A stretch of DNA of 64,000 bases from Gammaproteobacteria bacterium. GTDB lineage: Bacteria > Pseudomonadota > Gammaproteobacteria > Burkholderiales > Burkholderiaceae_B. Positions 33,101 through 42,136 of this stretch are shown in pieces (position 1 is the first letter of the stretch; every line of letters begins with the position of its first letter). Where the stretch lies: the NCBI GenBank assembly GCA_030832095.1, contig JAURJT010000045.1, positions 21,112 to 85,111 on the forward strand, read 5' to 3'. The notes below the pieces were generated by a model, which worked only from the letters and a program-made list of their open reading frames with translations, did not search any database and was not told where the DNA came from. Made by a program: the position numbers and the translations under genes.

Positions 33101-34241
33101 TGCGCAATCTCCTCAAGCGTTAAGCCGACAGTTATCAACGATTCGAGGGGCAAAAATTTTGTTGGTTGAAGATAATGAAATCAATCAAGAGGTCGCACAA
33201 GGGTTGTTAGCTGAAGGTGGATTGCAGGTGTTTGTGGCCAATGATGGGCAACAGGCTCTTGCGATGATTCATTTGCATCAGTGGGACTTAGTCTTAATGG
33301 ATATGTACATGCCGGTCATGGACGGGATTGCTGCGACGCAGGCAATCCGTCTGCTCGATGGCTTTGATACCTTGCCAATCATTGCGCTGACTGCGAACGC
33401 TCGGCAGTCTGATCTTGACCGCTGCCTTCAATCAGGGATGAATGATTACGTGTTGAAACCAATCAATCCTGATGAGTTGAGCAGGGTACTGATACGCTGA
33501 ATACCAGCTAAGGTCGTTCATCATGCCGGCGAGGACCAGTCGCCAACTCAGGCCAAAGAGTGGGTCGCGCAGCGCCGACGCGATCGGCGAGACGGCAGCA
33601 AGGTCAATGAAGAGTTGCCGGTCAATATAGAGGGTCTGGATATTTCTCTCGGGCTGAGTCGAACACTCGGTAAAGTGCCTTTGTACTTATCTATTTTGCA
33701 TAAGTTCATTCAGCAGCAATCGATGTTTGGTGAGTCTTTCAATCAAGCGCTAGCGTCTGGTAACGCCGGCGAGGCAGAGCGCTTGGTCCATACCTTGCAA
33801 TCAACCGCCGGCAATATTGGCGCTATGCCGTTGGCAGCTGAGGCATCGAGACTTGAAGATCGTCTGCGTGAGGGTGACTCTGCTGAGATGGTGCGCGTTG
33901 ATACAGATAGGCTCTTGGGCAACCTCACCAACCTGCTTAATACGTTAAAGGAAAGCGTGTGGTCTGAGCCAGAGTTTGGTCGAGTGCAGGTTGGTCGAGC
34001 TGAGTTTGAGGCAGTGAGTCTTGAGTTGTTGTTGTTAAAGAATGATGACGTGGCTGCATTAAAAATATTTAGAGCGCATCATGACTTACTTAAACTGGCA
34101 CTGCTGACTGACTTTTTAGTGCTTGAGCACATGATAGAAAGCTATGATTTTTCTGAGGCCTATTGTTTGTTACTCAAGCTGTGTCAACAACATGCCATTG
34201 AAGTCCCTGTTAAAACCCTAAGAGGCCCTCATGAGCAATAG
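30147..34241 (+). pseudogene. Hybrid sensor histidine kinase (CHASE-PAS-PAC-HisKA-HATPase-REC-REC-Hpt) with three in-frame stops
   Basis: One reading frame spans all 4.1 kb with no frameshift but is cut by TAG (30609), TGA (31596) and TGA (33498). In order: membrane segment and CHASE sensor (to about 30900), second membrane segment near 31100, PAS (about 31200-31590), second PAS/PAC (31600-31930), HisKA with NVSHEIRTPMN near 31990, HATPase with NYVNNAIKF, DTGIGI and [12 protein letters not shown] 1 (VLVIDDNE, FIDWQMPELDG), REC 2 (ILLVEDNEINQ, LMDMYMPVMDG), and an Hpt domain with VHTLQSTAGNIG. All phospho-acceptor residues survive. The stops fit single transitions from Gln, Arg and Trp codons, so decay appears recent. 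Separate fragments could still be translated. An HD-GYP regulator follows, overlapping by 11 bases. Confidence 0.85.
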
Positions 34242-35334
34242 TGAATTACGCGATTCGACTGTCTTAGTGGTGGATGATTCGCCAGAAAATCTTGAATTGA
34301 TGGGTGGCTTATTAGGTGATTTGTATCGTGTCAAAGTTGCAAATTCTGGGTCACGCGCCTTAAAAATATTAGAGGGCGAGCTGTTGCCTGATCTGATTTT
34401 GTTAGACGTGATGATGCCTGAGATGAGCGGCTGGGATGTTTGTCGGGTGATTCAGTCAACTAAACGACTGGCGCATATTGCCGTGATTTTTTTGACAGCT
34501 AAAACAAGCCCAGACGACGAAAAATTAGGCTTTGATCTTGGCGCTGTTGATTACATTAGTAAGCCCATTAATCCGGCCACGCTGTTGGCGCGTGTGAAGA
34601 CGCATCTGTCTTTAAAGCGCATGTCGGATGTTCTGCGTAATAGAAATCTAGTCTTAAAAGACGAGATTGATAAAGATGTGCAAGAAATCAGAGCCATTCA
34701 AGAGACCACGATTCACGCCATGGCCTCATTAGCTGAAACTCGCGATAATGAAACGGGTAATCATATTCGTCGCACGCAAAACTATGTCAAAACCCTAGCA
34801 CAGACGCTTAGCAAGCATCCCCGTTTTGCGCACTATCTGACTGACGAACAAATAGAAATGCTGTATTTGTCAGCACCCCTACACGATATTGGTAAGGTCG
34901 GTATTCCTGACCATATCCTGCTTAAACCAGGCCGTCTGGATGCGGCCGAGTTTGAAATCATGAAGACGCACACCACCTTGGGGTATCAGTCGATCTTGAG
35001 TGCATCTGAGCGTTTATCTGCTGGCAGTAGTTTTTTGACATGCGCGATGGAGATTGCGTTGTCGCATCAAGAAAAGTGGGATGGCTCTGGCTACCCACAA
35101 GGGCTATCGGGCGATGCCATTCCGATATCAGCCAGGCTGATGGCGGTTGCTGATGTGTACGATGCGCTCATTAGTGAGCGCTATTACAAGAAAGCGTTTT
35201 CTCATGAAAGCGCAGTCGGCATCATTCTTGAAGGGCGAGGTAGTCACTTTGATCCAGATGTGGTGGATGCCTTTCAACGTATCGAAAGAAAATTCGTCGA
35301 GATTGCGACCAAGTTTTCAGATTCGGTTAAGTGA
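34231..35334 (+). CDS. Response regulator with HD-GYP output (probable c-di-GMP phosphodiesterase)
   Basis: 367 residues. The REC domain covers about 9-125, with acidic pocket VVDDS and phospho-acceptor D59 in LILLDVMMPEMSG. After a helical linker (about 125-165) the HD-GYP domain shows the catalytic H218-D219 in LHDIGKVGIPDHIL and the GYP triplet at 287-289 in WDGSGYPQG. HD-GYP proteins degrade cyclic di-GMP, and the signal would come from the kinase encoded immediately upstream, which overlaps it by 11 bases but is interrupted by stops. The regulator itself is intact and may now take phosphate from another source. Its 3' end overlaps the converging SulP gene by eight bases. Confidence 0.92.
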   Translation: MSNSELRDSTVLVVDDSPENLELMGGLLGDLYRVKVANSGSRALKILEGELLPDLILLDVMMPEMSGWDVCRVIQSTKRLAHIAVIFLTAKTSPDDEKLGFDLGAVDYISKPINPATLLARVKTHLSLKRMSDVLRNRNLVLKDEIDKDVQEIRAIQETTIHAMASLAETRDNETGNHIRRTQNYVKTLAQTLSKHPRFAHYLTDEQIEMLYLSAPLHDIGKVGIPDHILLKPGRLDAAEFEIMKTHTTLGYQSILSASERLSAGSSFLTCAMEIALSHQEKWDGSGYPQGLSGDAIPISARLMAVADVYDALISERYYKKAFSHESAVGIILEGRGSHFDPDVVDAFQRIERKFVEIATKFSDSVK

Positions 35335-37072
35335 CGCTTTGCGTTTGTGAAGTCAGGTTCGGACTTAAGGCTTGAATGGCTTGGTAGTGCGTCAAAAATA
35401 CTTGTCCACTTAGGTGATGTAAAAAGTGCGTGTGTTTGAGACGATCCATCACTGGCCCTTTGACTTCAGACAGATGCAGAGTGATGCCCGCACTCAAGAG
35501 CCTAGACTCGATCAATTCTAGGCTTTCGAGTGCGCTTGCATCGATGTCGTTGATGGCAGAGCAGAGCAAGACAACGTGCTGCAATGTTGGCATGGTTGCC
35601 ATCGCTTGATTAATTTGATCTTCTAAAGCCTTAGAGTTTGCAAAATATAGGCTTTCGTCTACCCTCAAGCTGACAAGCCTTGGATCGACCAGTACTGAGT
35701 GTCGCAGCACATTTCTAAAGTGCTCAGTGCCAGGCACCAGCCCTACTTCGGCGATGTGTGGGCGACTTGTTCTATATAAAAACAAACTCAGCGAAACGGT
35801 GACTCCGGTCACCAAGCCCAGTTCGACCCCGAGCGCGAGCGTCACTAAAAAAGTGCTCAACGCTGCTGCAAAATCTGCCTTTGAATATTTCCACGTGCGC
35901 TTGAAAATCGTTAGGTCGACTAACGAAAGTACCGCGACAATGATGGTGGCCGCAAGCGTTGCCTGGGGCAAGAAATAAAGCGCAGGCGTCAAAAATAGCG
36001 AAGCGAGTGCGATCCCTACGGCGGTGTAGATCCCTGCTGCTGGGGTTTGTGCACCGGCATCGAAGTTTACGACTGAGCGTGCAAACCCGCCGGTCACCGG
36101 AAAACCCCCACTCAGCGAGGCCGATATATTGCTAGCCCCCAAGGCGATGAGTTCTTGGTTGGGTTCGATGCGTTGCCGACGTTTGGCGGCTAGCGTTTGA
36201 CCAACTGAAACAGATTCTGCAAAACCGACGATGCTAATGAGTAAGGCGGGCAGGGCGAGTTGCTTGAGCAGAGTCGGATCCCACAGGGATAACGTTAAAG
36301 GCGGTAAGCCTTGAGGCACAGCCCCCACGATCTTGACGCCTTGAGTCTGCCACTCGAGCCACCACGTTAAGGTGAGGGTGACAGCGATGGCGGCCACAGG
36401 CCCGGCCTTCGCAAGACTGTCAGCAAGTCTGAGTCCAAGCCCAGCGCGCAGTAGCAGTGGTTTTAAGCCTTTGCGCATCCAGAACAAAAAAATGATTGTT
36501 GAGACACCGATCGAGAGTGTGAGTAGGTGTGTTTGAGACATTTGAAGCGCAAGTGCGCTGAGGATGTCAAAGAAATGTTGACCGTCTGCACGAACGCCCA
36601 TGATGGTTTTGAGTTGACTCGCTGCAATCAACAAGCCTGAGGCTGAGATGAACCCAGAGATCACGGGATGGCTCAAAAAGTTGGCTAAAAAGCCAAGCTT
36701 GAGTAAGCCCATCAGCAATAAGAGGGCACCTGAAAGAAACGCCAGAGTGATTGCAATGGCCCAGGGCGAGGCGCTACTGAGCGCACCTTGTTCGCTGATT
36801 GCGGCTGCAGTCATGAGTGAAACGACAGCAACGGGCCCCACCGCAAGCACGCGGCTCGTGCCAAAGAGTGCATAGAGTAGGAGCGGTGCAACGCTGGCAT
36901 AGAGCCCCGCCTCAGGCGGCAGGCCTGCCAGCAAGGCGTAGGCAAGCCCTTGCGGGATCAGCATGATGGTAACGATCGTGGCGGCTAACAGGTCGCTGAC
37001 AAGGGTATTTCGGTTGTACTGTTGCCCCCACGTTAAGATAGGTAGCCAAGTGCTGAGTTTTTTGCTGATCAA
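35327..37072 (-). CDS. SulP-family anion permease with STAS domain
   Basis: 581 residues. About 10-12 membrane segments fill residues 30-440; the N-terminal LLAATIVTIMLIPQGLAYALLAGLPPEAGLY is the SulP signature, and GFAESVSVGQTLAAKRRQ is the conserved mid-membrane motif. The C-terminal STAS domain (about 460-570) includes NDIDASALESLE, where the serine is the usual regulatory site. SulP proteins move sulfate, bicarbonate or other anions. Lying next to the sox island it may export sulfate made by thiosulfate oxidation or import anions; direction is not evident. It is divergent from the TlpA-like gene across an AT-rich palindrome. Confidence 0.9.
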   Translation of the reverse strand: MISKKLSTWLPILTWGQQYNRNTLVSDLLAATIVTIMLIPQGLAYALLAGLPPEAGLYASVAPLLLYALFGTSRVLAVGPVAVVSLMTAAAISEQGALSSASPWAIAITLAFLSGALLLLMGLLKLGFLANFLSHPVISGFISASGLLIAASQLKTIMGVRADGQHFFDILSALALQMSQTHLLTLSIGVSTIIFLFWMRKGLKPLLLRAGLGLRLADSLAKAGPVAAIAVTLTLTWWLEWQTQGVKIVGAVPQGLPPLTLSLWDPTLLKQLALPALLISIVGFAESVSVGQTLAAKRRQRIEPNQELIALGASNISASLSGGFPVTGGFARSVVNFDAGAQTPAAGIYTAVGIALASLFLTPALYFLPQATLAATIIVAVLSLVDLTIFKRTWKYSKADFAAALSTFLVTLALGVELGLVTGVTVSLSLFLYRTSRPHIAEVGLVPGTEHFRNVLRHSVLVDPRLVSLRVDESLYFANSKALEDQINQAMATMPTLQHVVLLCSAINDIDASALESLELIESRLLSAGITLHLSEVKGPVMDRLKHTHFLHHLSGQVFLTHYQAIQALSPNLTSQTQSVT

Positions 37073-37120
37073 GGTTTGTGGCGAGCTTGGTGATACTGCA
37101 GTTTGATATATTGTTATACA

Positions 37121-37138
37121 TTATATATTAATATATAA
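37121..37138. promoter_or_regulatory. 18-bp perfect AT palindrome between SulP and TlpA-like genes
   Basis: TTATATATT joined directly to AATATATAA is a perfect two-fold symmetric site within a very AT-rich divergent promoter region (37095-37160), in sharp contrast with the surrounding DNA. The shape suits a winged-helix regulator of the ArsR (SoxR/BigR/SqrR) type, several of which control sulfur-oxidation genes; no such gene is in the window, so this assignment is inference. Part of the symmetry may simply be the promoter -10 regions. Confidence 0.5.
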
Positions 37139-37182
37139 TAACTTTGAGTCTTCTAATCTAGTCTTTCTTGTACTCAATCTCT

Positions 37183-37671
37183 ATGAACATATTTCGCAGC
37201 TGTTGCCTCAGTCTGGTTTTGTTCTTTCTCTCGAGCACTCAGTTTGCTTCTGCTGTTGAGGTGGGCCAAACGATTCGTGTTTCAGGGCTGACTTCGTTGA
37301 GTGGTCAAACAATTGCGGCCGAGCAGTTGGCCGGAAAGTATTTGATTATCCAAGTATGGGCTTCATGGTGCCCCTACTGTCATAAGCAAAATCTCAACTT
37401 GCAAAAACTTGTACCGCAACTGTCGCCAGATAAGGCCGTGATTGTGGCGCTTTCGGTTGATCGTGACGAATTCAGTGCCCAAAACTATGCAGAGCAACAT
37501 GCCTTACCATTTTTGACGGCAATGATGACGCCAGAGTGGTCGGCGACACTTGGCAAGCGGCGGGGTATTCCAGAGCTCTATGTCGTGAATCCACAAGGTA
37601 AGGTGGTACGGAAAGACTTTGGACTGATGGTCGACGCTGATCTGTTTGAACTCAAAAAATATGGTAAATAA
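37183..37671 (+). CDS. TlpA-like periplasmic thiol-disulfide protein
   Basis: 162 residues from the ATG at 37183 (a TTG five codons earlier is possible). Signal peptide: residues 1-24 (IFRSCCLSLVLFFLSSTQFA, then SA). The thioredoxin fold has the active site WASWCPYC, cysteines C63 and C66, and a cis-proline region GIPELYVV. TlpA/ResA-like proteins reduce periplasmic disulfides, for example apocytochromes before haem attachment; in sox clusters related proteins (SoxW, SoxS) keep the SoxY cysteine reduced. The position beside the sox genes favours the latter role (inference). It is divergent from the SulP gene and converges with the DsrE-like gene. Confidence 0.85.
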   Translation: MNIFRSCCLSLVLFFLSSTQFASAVEVGQTIRVSGLTSLSGQTIAAEQLAGKYLIIQVWASWCPYCHKQNLNLQKLVPQLSPDKAVIVALSVDRDEFSAQNYAEQHALPFLTAMMTPEWSATLGKRRGIPELYVVNPQGKVVRKDFGLMVDADLFELKKYGK

Positions 37672-37740
37672 AAATTCAGTCAATCAAGATACGACCAATA
37701 CAAATATTGTCAATAACAATACGATCACTCATTTTTGCGA

Positions 37741-38175
37741 CTAAGGCTTGATGTACGCGTATTTGTCTTGAAATTGCAAATCAGCGATGCGTACAACCCC
37801 TGAAGGTGTGAACTCAGCATCCAGAATAAATTGGTCTTTGCTAAGTTTACGATTCTTGAGTGTGATTTCGCAGATTTCAAAGCGTACGCCGCGCGACTTG
37901 AGCGCGGCGATCAAGGGCGCATACTCAACGGCATTTTTTTCATCTTTAGCCCCTTCGATCAGCAGGTCGACCCCCTCGGCATGGGTGACCACGATGATTT
38001 TTGTCTGGGGCGCCACATCCAAATGATTGCGAATGTTGCGCAGGCCTTTTAAGCCTTGTATCGACGCATTGTCGAGGTGATAGACCACGCTAGATTGTGC
38101 AGCTGCAGAGCCCATGCTTAACACTCCCAGTATCAAGAGCAGGGCGCAGGCAGTTTGTTTGAGTTGTGTTGACAT
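37741..38175 (-). CDS. DsrE-like exported protein of the sox cluster
   Basis: 144 residues with a signal peptide (residues 1-27, ending SAAAQ). The mature part matches the DsrE/F-like fold: VVYHLDNA, KIIVVTHAEGVDLLIEG and LKSRGVRFEICEITLKNR, where C102 is in the place of the sulfur-carrying cysteine of this family. It is a periplasmic relative of sulfurtransferases; such genes frequently accompany sox operons and may carry sulfane sulfur or bind sulfur intermediates. It lies 81 bases after soxB on the same strand and is probably the last gene of the sox transcript. Confidence 0.8.
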   Translation of the reverse strand: MSTQLKQTACALLLILGVLSMGSAAAQSSVVYHLDNASIQGLKGLRNIRNHLDVAPQTKIIVVTHAEGVDLLIEGAKDEKNAVEYAPLIAALKSRGVRFEICEITLKNRKLSKDQFILDAEFTPSGVVRIADLQFQDKYAYIKP

Positions 38176-38256
38176 GAAAATCCTTCGTTTTTGAAATAGC
38201 GCGCATCATTTGCGCATAAAACCAAACAGGCTCCAAGCTTGGACGTTCCCCCGAGT

Positions 38257-39978
38257 TTACGCAAGCCCCGGATTGTTGGCAGAGCCTTTAATCGTCGGCA
38301 TATTTAACGGACTCGCTTTGACGGTTTTGATATCTTTTAAGTACGTCGTCATCAGGTCCCAGATCGGCTCACCGCCTGCCTGCTTGGCTTCGATCGAGAC
38401 GGGGGCCCAGCCGGCGACCTTGTAGGTGCTGTCTGCGTCGATGAGCTTACCGCCGAGGCGCATGTCTGAAATACGTTTTCCGGCGCCAGTGGTTGGGTCA
38501 ATCGCGTACTGCAGTCCACCCACGCGCACCATGTCGCCACCCTGTTGATAATAGGGATCAGGATTAAACAGATTATCGGCGACATCTTCAAGAATCGTCT
38601 TGAGCATATCGCCTTTCATCATTGTGGTGGTCGTGTAAGGGTAGGTGATTGCCGTTTGATCCATCAAGTGTTCAAAAGTGATCGTTTGACCTGGTAGTAA
38701 AGACGTTCCCCAGCGAAAGCCGGGCGAGAAAGCAATCGGTGCATCTTTAACCGCCATTAAGCCATCAAGAATCAATTGATCAAAACTGCCGTTAAAGTTT
38801 CCACGGCGATAGAGCAGGCCTTCAGTGACAGCAAGTGGTTGAGCCAACTTGGTTTCGAAGGGATTTCGTAATTTTTTGATTAAGCTTGTCATCTCTGCGT
38901 CGGCAGGCAACAAGTCAGAGAACACTGGCATCAATTTGTAGCGTACATCAGAGACTTTGCCTGCCTTCACGTCCAAATCTAAAACGCCTAAAAATTTTCC
39001 GTTCGATCCAGCATTGGTGACTAAGGTGACGCCCCCTTTGTTGGTTACCCGAATCGGAGCAGGGATGCCATCATGCGTGTGTCCGCCTAAGATCGCATCG
39101 ATCCCTTGCACGCGACTGGCCATTTTCAGATCAACATCCATGCCATTATGCGAAAGCAGCACGACGACTTTTGCGCCTTTGCCACGCACTTCGTCGACTA
39201 CCTTCTGCATGTTTTCTTCTTCGATGCCAAAGGTCCAGTTTTCGACCATGTAGCGCGGGTTGGCGATGGGCGTATACGGAAACGCCTGGCCAATAATGGC
39301 GACAGAGACCCCATTCATCTCTCTGAGGGTATAAGCCTCAAAAACAGGATCCCCAAAATCTGTCGTTTTGATGTTTTGCGCTAAAAATGACACCTTGTTG
39401 TTGAAATCTTTTTCGACGATTTCTTGTACACGTTTTTCGCCCAGGGTCATTTCCCAGTGCGCAGTCATGATGTCAACGCCCATCGCTAGGCATGCATCCA
39501 CCATGTCCTGGCCATTTGTCCAAAGCGAGGTGCCCGAACCCTGCCAGGTGTCTCCACCATCAAGCAGTAAGGCCCCGGGGCGAGAGGCTTTTAAACGTTT
39601 AACCAGCGTCGCTAAGTGAGCAAAGCCACCAACCTTTCCGTAGGTTTTCGCTGCCGCTTCAAAATCAAGATAGGTAAAGGCATGAGCGTCGCGCGTACCT
39701 GGCGCGATACCAAAGGCCTTCAGCAGGTGCCCGCCGACTAAATGCGGCGCTTTCCCTAACTGCTCACCAAAGCCAAGGTTGACACTAGGTTCGCGAAAAT
39801 AAATGGGATTCAGTTGCGCATGACAATCAGTAAAGTGCAGTAAATGCACATTGCCAAATTTAGGAAGATCGTAAAAGGCATTTGCCGCTGCTTGGGCCGA
39901 CGTTGTGCTTGATTGCAGCGCCAGGCCGCCAGCTGAAGCAATCGCCAGCAGCTGCATAAATTCTCTACGATTTATCAT
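38257..39978 (-). CDS. soxB: SoxB thiosulfohydrolase
   Basis: 573 residues. The leader NRREFMQLLAIASAGG is a Tat signal. The metallophosphatase-like domain has D51 and H53 in HFTDCHAQLNP, LLDGGDTWQG, LSHNGMDVD and GGHTHDG, the dimanganese ligands, and a 5'-nucleotidase-type C-terminal domain follows from about residue 370. SoxB hydrolyses the terminal sulfone of cysteine-bound sulfonate on SoxY and releases sulfate. The gene is downstream of soxX on the same strand, separated by 135 bases that hold a strong hairpin. All family motifs are present and the length is normal. Confidence 0.97.
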   Translation of the reverse strand: MINRREFMQLLAIASAGGLALQSSTTSAQAAANAFYDLPKFGNVHLLHFTDCHAQLNPIYFREPSVNLGFGEQLGKAPHLVGGHLLKAFGIAPGTRDAHAFTYLDFEAAAKTYGKVGGFAHLATLVKRLKASRPGALLLDGGDTWQGSGTSLWTNGQDMVDACLAMGVDIMTAHWEMTLGEKRVQEIVEKDFNNKVSFLAQNIKTTDFGDPVFEAYTLREMNGVSVAIIGQAFPYTPIANPRYMVENWTFGIEEENMQKVVDEVRGKGAKVVVLLSHNGMDVDLKMASRVQGIDAILGGHTHDGIPAPIRVTNKGGVTLVTNAGSNGKFLGVLDLDVKAGKVSDVRYKLMPVFSDLLPADAEMTSLIKKLRNPFETKLAQPLAVTEGLLYRRGNFNGSFDQLILDGLMAVKDAPIAFSPGFRWGTSLLPGQTITFEHLMDQTAITYPYTTTTMMKGDMLKTILEDVADNLFNPDPYYQQGGDMVRVGGLQYAIDPTTGAGKRISDMRLGGKLIDADSTYKVAGWAPVSIEAKQAGGEPIWDLMTTYLKDIKTVKASPLNMPTIKGSANNPGLA

Positions 39979-40061
39979 GAGGTCATCTCGTGGTCGTTTG
40001 GTCTAAGCCAGTCAAGATCCGGGGGATGACAAAGCAGGCCTAAACTCTGTTATCTCGCCTT

Positions 40062-40092
40062 GCCTCAGGCGAATCCAAGCGATGCCTGAGGC
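40062..40092 (-). terminator. Intercistronic hairpin between soxX and soxB
   Basis: GCCTCAGGC and GCCTGAGGC form a perfect 9-bp stem with a 13-base loop. There is no T-tract on the minus strand, so it is more likely an mRNA-stabilising or processing site than a full terminator; it could set the soxX to soxB expression ratio. Confidence 0.5.
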
Positions 40093-40113
40093 TCAAACAG
40101 TAGAGCCCTACTG

Positions 40114-40737
40114 TTATTTATTGACTGGCGATTCTGGGTCAAGCAGCAAGGCCATGACATCTTTAATCTGCTGTTCAGTCAGTAAGTTGAAGTGCGCCAT
40201 TCGAGGCATGTTGCTGCAAGCGTTATACGCTTTTGAATTGCTGATGCGATTCCAAGTGTAGGTCAAAATCGCGTCGCTGGTGCCGCGTGTCTTGCCGTAG
40301 CCTGTTAACGAGGGCCCGATGTTGCCATACGAAATTTCTTGTTTGTTGATTTGATGGCAGTTGTAGCAGCCACCACCATTGGGTGTTTTGGTCGTATCTG
40401 ACCAGGTTGCACCACGGCCGCTTTGTGCAACGGCTTCACCCGCTTTCCAGCTACCTAAATACTTTCCGTCTGCTGGCGGTTGAATGGCGGCCATCGCTTT
40501 GCTTTGCTCTTCAATTAAAACTTTTTGAGCAGCAGGGGTTTGGCGTAGCTCGGGATCTGAGCAAAGGGCTTGAATTCGATCTTGCTCAAGGCGATCAAGC
40601 CCCGCAATTCCTTGGGCACGAAAGCCCTCTTTAAGCATAGCCTCAAATTTTGGATCAGCGGTTTGTGCCTGAGCGCCAAGCGACAGGCAGCTGAGCAACA
40701 CGGCGGTCGTGCAATAACGAACGTATAAGGTGTTCAT
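40114..40737 (-). CDS. soxX: SoxX, c-type cytochrome subunit of SoxAX
   Basis: 207 residues from the ATG at 40737, chosen for its signal peptide (NTLYVRYCTTAVLLSCLSLG, cleavage after AQA); the frame is open further upstream only inside soxA. The single haem site is C124-x-x-C127-H128 in GGGCYNCHQIN, and M177 or M180 in SNMPRM would be the sixth ligand. A 90-residue N-terminal region before the haem domain is longer than in the smallest SoxX proteins but known in the family. SoxAX attaches thiosulfate oxidatively to the SoxY cysteine. It follows soxA by 31 bases. Confidence 0.95.
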   Translation of the reverse strand: MNTLYVRYCTTAVLLSCLSLGAQAQTADPKFEAMLKEGFRAQGIAGLDRLEQDRIQALCSDPELRQTPAAQKVLIEEQSKAMAAIQPPADGKYLGSWKAGEAVAQSGRGATWSDTTKTPNGGGCYNCHQINKQEISYGNIGPSLTGYGKTRGTSDAILTYTWNRISNSKAYNACSNMPRMAHFNLLTEQQIKDVMALLLDPESPVNK

Positions 40738-40768
40738 AAGTGAATTATCCTGAGCTGTGTTGTTTGAC

Positions 40769-41572
40769 TTAGCGTTTGAGGCCAGGTGTTTGAACGATAC
40801 CGCCATCGCCTTTGTTTGCCATAAAAATTGACAACGCAACCGTGACGTCTGATCCATATATCGGGAAAGGCATCCTTTGTTGTCTGAAGCAATCATTCAG
40901 GCGGCGTTGCATGGTCCAGAACTCTCCGCTTGAGACACGATAGGCTGGCCACGCGCCCCAACCTAAGGCTGCGCCTGCTTGGGTGGTTAGGTCAGGTAAA
41001 TCCTGCAGGCGAATTCGTTGATCTTTGGCTGAGTGACACGAGGCGCATGAAAAATCCATCGGCCCGCCTTGAAAGAAAAACATCTTTTTACCCAAGGCTA
41101 CCATCTCTTTTTCTTTTGGGTGTGTAGCGGGTACGTCGATCTTCATACCTTTTGAGTGCGTCACCACATAAGCCACAACGGCCTCGATATCTTTGCGAAT
41201 ACCCTTGCCAAAGGCGCCGTTGATGACGTCTTGCTGCGCGATCCCTTGCAAGGTCTGCATGCAAGTCATCAAGCGCGACTCAAGATCCTGCACGCGATCG
41301 GTGTCTTTGAAATAGCGCGGCAATTGAGCAGCTGCGCCATGTACCACGCCGGGCCCCAGACCAAGATCACACTTTTCGAGCGATGCCTGTTTAGGTCCGG
41401 CAGGTTTTTTCCAAAGTTCTTCACCCGCCATTTCATAGAGTTCTGACGGATTACCATCCGCAATCATTTCGCGATATTTGGCGATTTCATCGCTGGTACT
41501 TTGCGAAAACACCGGCGCTGTACTCAGACTAAGTAAGCTTACTAAAAGGAAGGACGCATATTTTATTTTCAT
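40769..41572 (-). CDS. soxA: SoxA, c-type cytochrome subunit of SoxAX, single-haem type
   Basis: 267 residues from the ATG at 41572, which begins a signal peptide (KIKYASFLLVSLLSLSTAPV, then FSQ). Only one haem motif is present, C176-x-x-C179-H180 in FSCASCHSA; the N-terminal half carries C68 and C104, which fit the disulfide that replaces the first haem in the one-haem SoxA group. C228 in NDCFRQQ is the conserved active-site cysteine (cysteine persulfide ligand). With SoxX it forms the enzyme that loads thiosulfate on SoxYZ. It is preceded by 173 bases without a gene after soxZ and followed by soxX after 31. Confidence 0.96.
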   Translation of the reverse strand: MKIKYASFLLVSLLSLSTAPVFSQSTSDEIAKYREMIADGNPSELYEMAGEELWKKPAGPKQASLEKCDLGLGPGVVHGAAAQLPRYFKDTDRVQDLESRLMTCMQTLQGIAQQDVINGAFGKGIRKDIEAVVAYVVTHSKGMKIDVPATHPKEKEMVALGKKMFFFQGGPMDFSCASCHSAKDQRIRLQDLPDLTTQAGAALGWGAWPAYRVSSGEFWTMQRRLNDCFRQQRMPFPIYGSDVTVALSIFMANKGDGGIVQTPGLKR

Positions 41573-41745
41573 GATTGGATCCTGAGTCAAGGCAGCGTGA
41601 ACAGCAAACTGAAAGTACTTGCAGCAACCGCTCGGTTTGCAATGACTGACGGTGAAGCGTTAAGACGTTTGCAGCGGTGAGGGCACTTCCTGAGAATCGC
41701 TTGGAAGTTAGCAGCGGCGATGAGACCTTTTGCCGCTCACAGACT

Positions 41746-42057
41746 TCAGCTAATTTTTGCTTTATCGCTACGCTTGTCGCCCGAGTTATCCACCCAGTCG
41801 ACGACGATCTCATCGCCTTTTGCTGCGCCCTTGAATTTAAAATTCAAAAAGGGATCTTTCGAGACAGCTGGGCCGAATTCGGCGGTAAACACTGTTTTAC
41901 CTTTTACTTGAGCGATCACGGTTTGGATAAAAAAAGCAGGGATGGTGGCGCCCGCTGCATCTTTACGTTGACCGGATTCCATATCGTGCTTCATCAAAAC
42001 CTTGACATCGACGATGCCGTCTTTTTCAGCGGCGCGAATGCGCATTGGATCTGCCAT
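41746..42057 (-). CDS. soxZ: SoxZ, sulfur-carrier partner of SoxY
   Basis: 103 residues, the usual length, no signal peptide; SoxZ is exported bound to Tat-borne SoxY. The sequence opens MADPMRIRA and has the immunoglobulin-like strand pattern, with VLMKHDMESGQRKD, IPAFFIQ and FTAEFGPAVSKDPFLNFKF as family hallmarks. It binds SoxY and positions the swinging carrier arm for SoxAX, SoxB and SoxCD. It lies 79 bases downstream of soxY. Confidence 0.97.
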   Translation of the reverse strand: MADPMRIRAAEKDGIVDVKVLMKHDMESGQRKDAAGATIPAFFIQTVIAQVKGKTVFTAEFGPAVSKDPFLNFKFKGAAKGDEIVVDWVDNSGDKRSDKAKIS

Positions 42058-42136
42058 GATGATTCCCTTTGAAATATCTTAAATTCGAGTGTTAAACGTG
42101 TGGTGTGCGTCGGGTGGTGTGAAAGCGAACAAAGCC

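Noticed and set aside
37630..37740. Repeated ACGA/CAATA-like pattern after the TlpA-like gene, considered as a short repeat array
   Set aside because: Units are irregular (AATACAAATATTGTCAATA and variants), too few and too short for a CRISPR or iteron set.
41677..42072. Plus-strand ORF of 131 codons opposite soxZ
   Set aside because: soxZ on the other strand is unmistakable; this frame is its complement.
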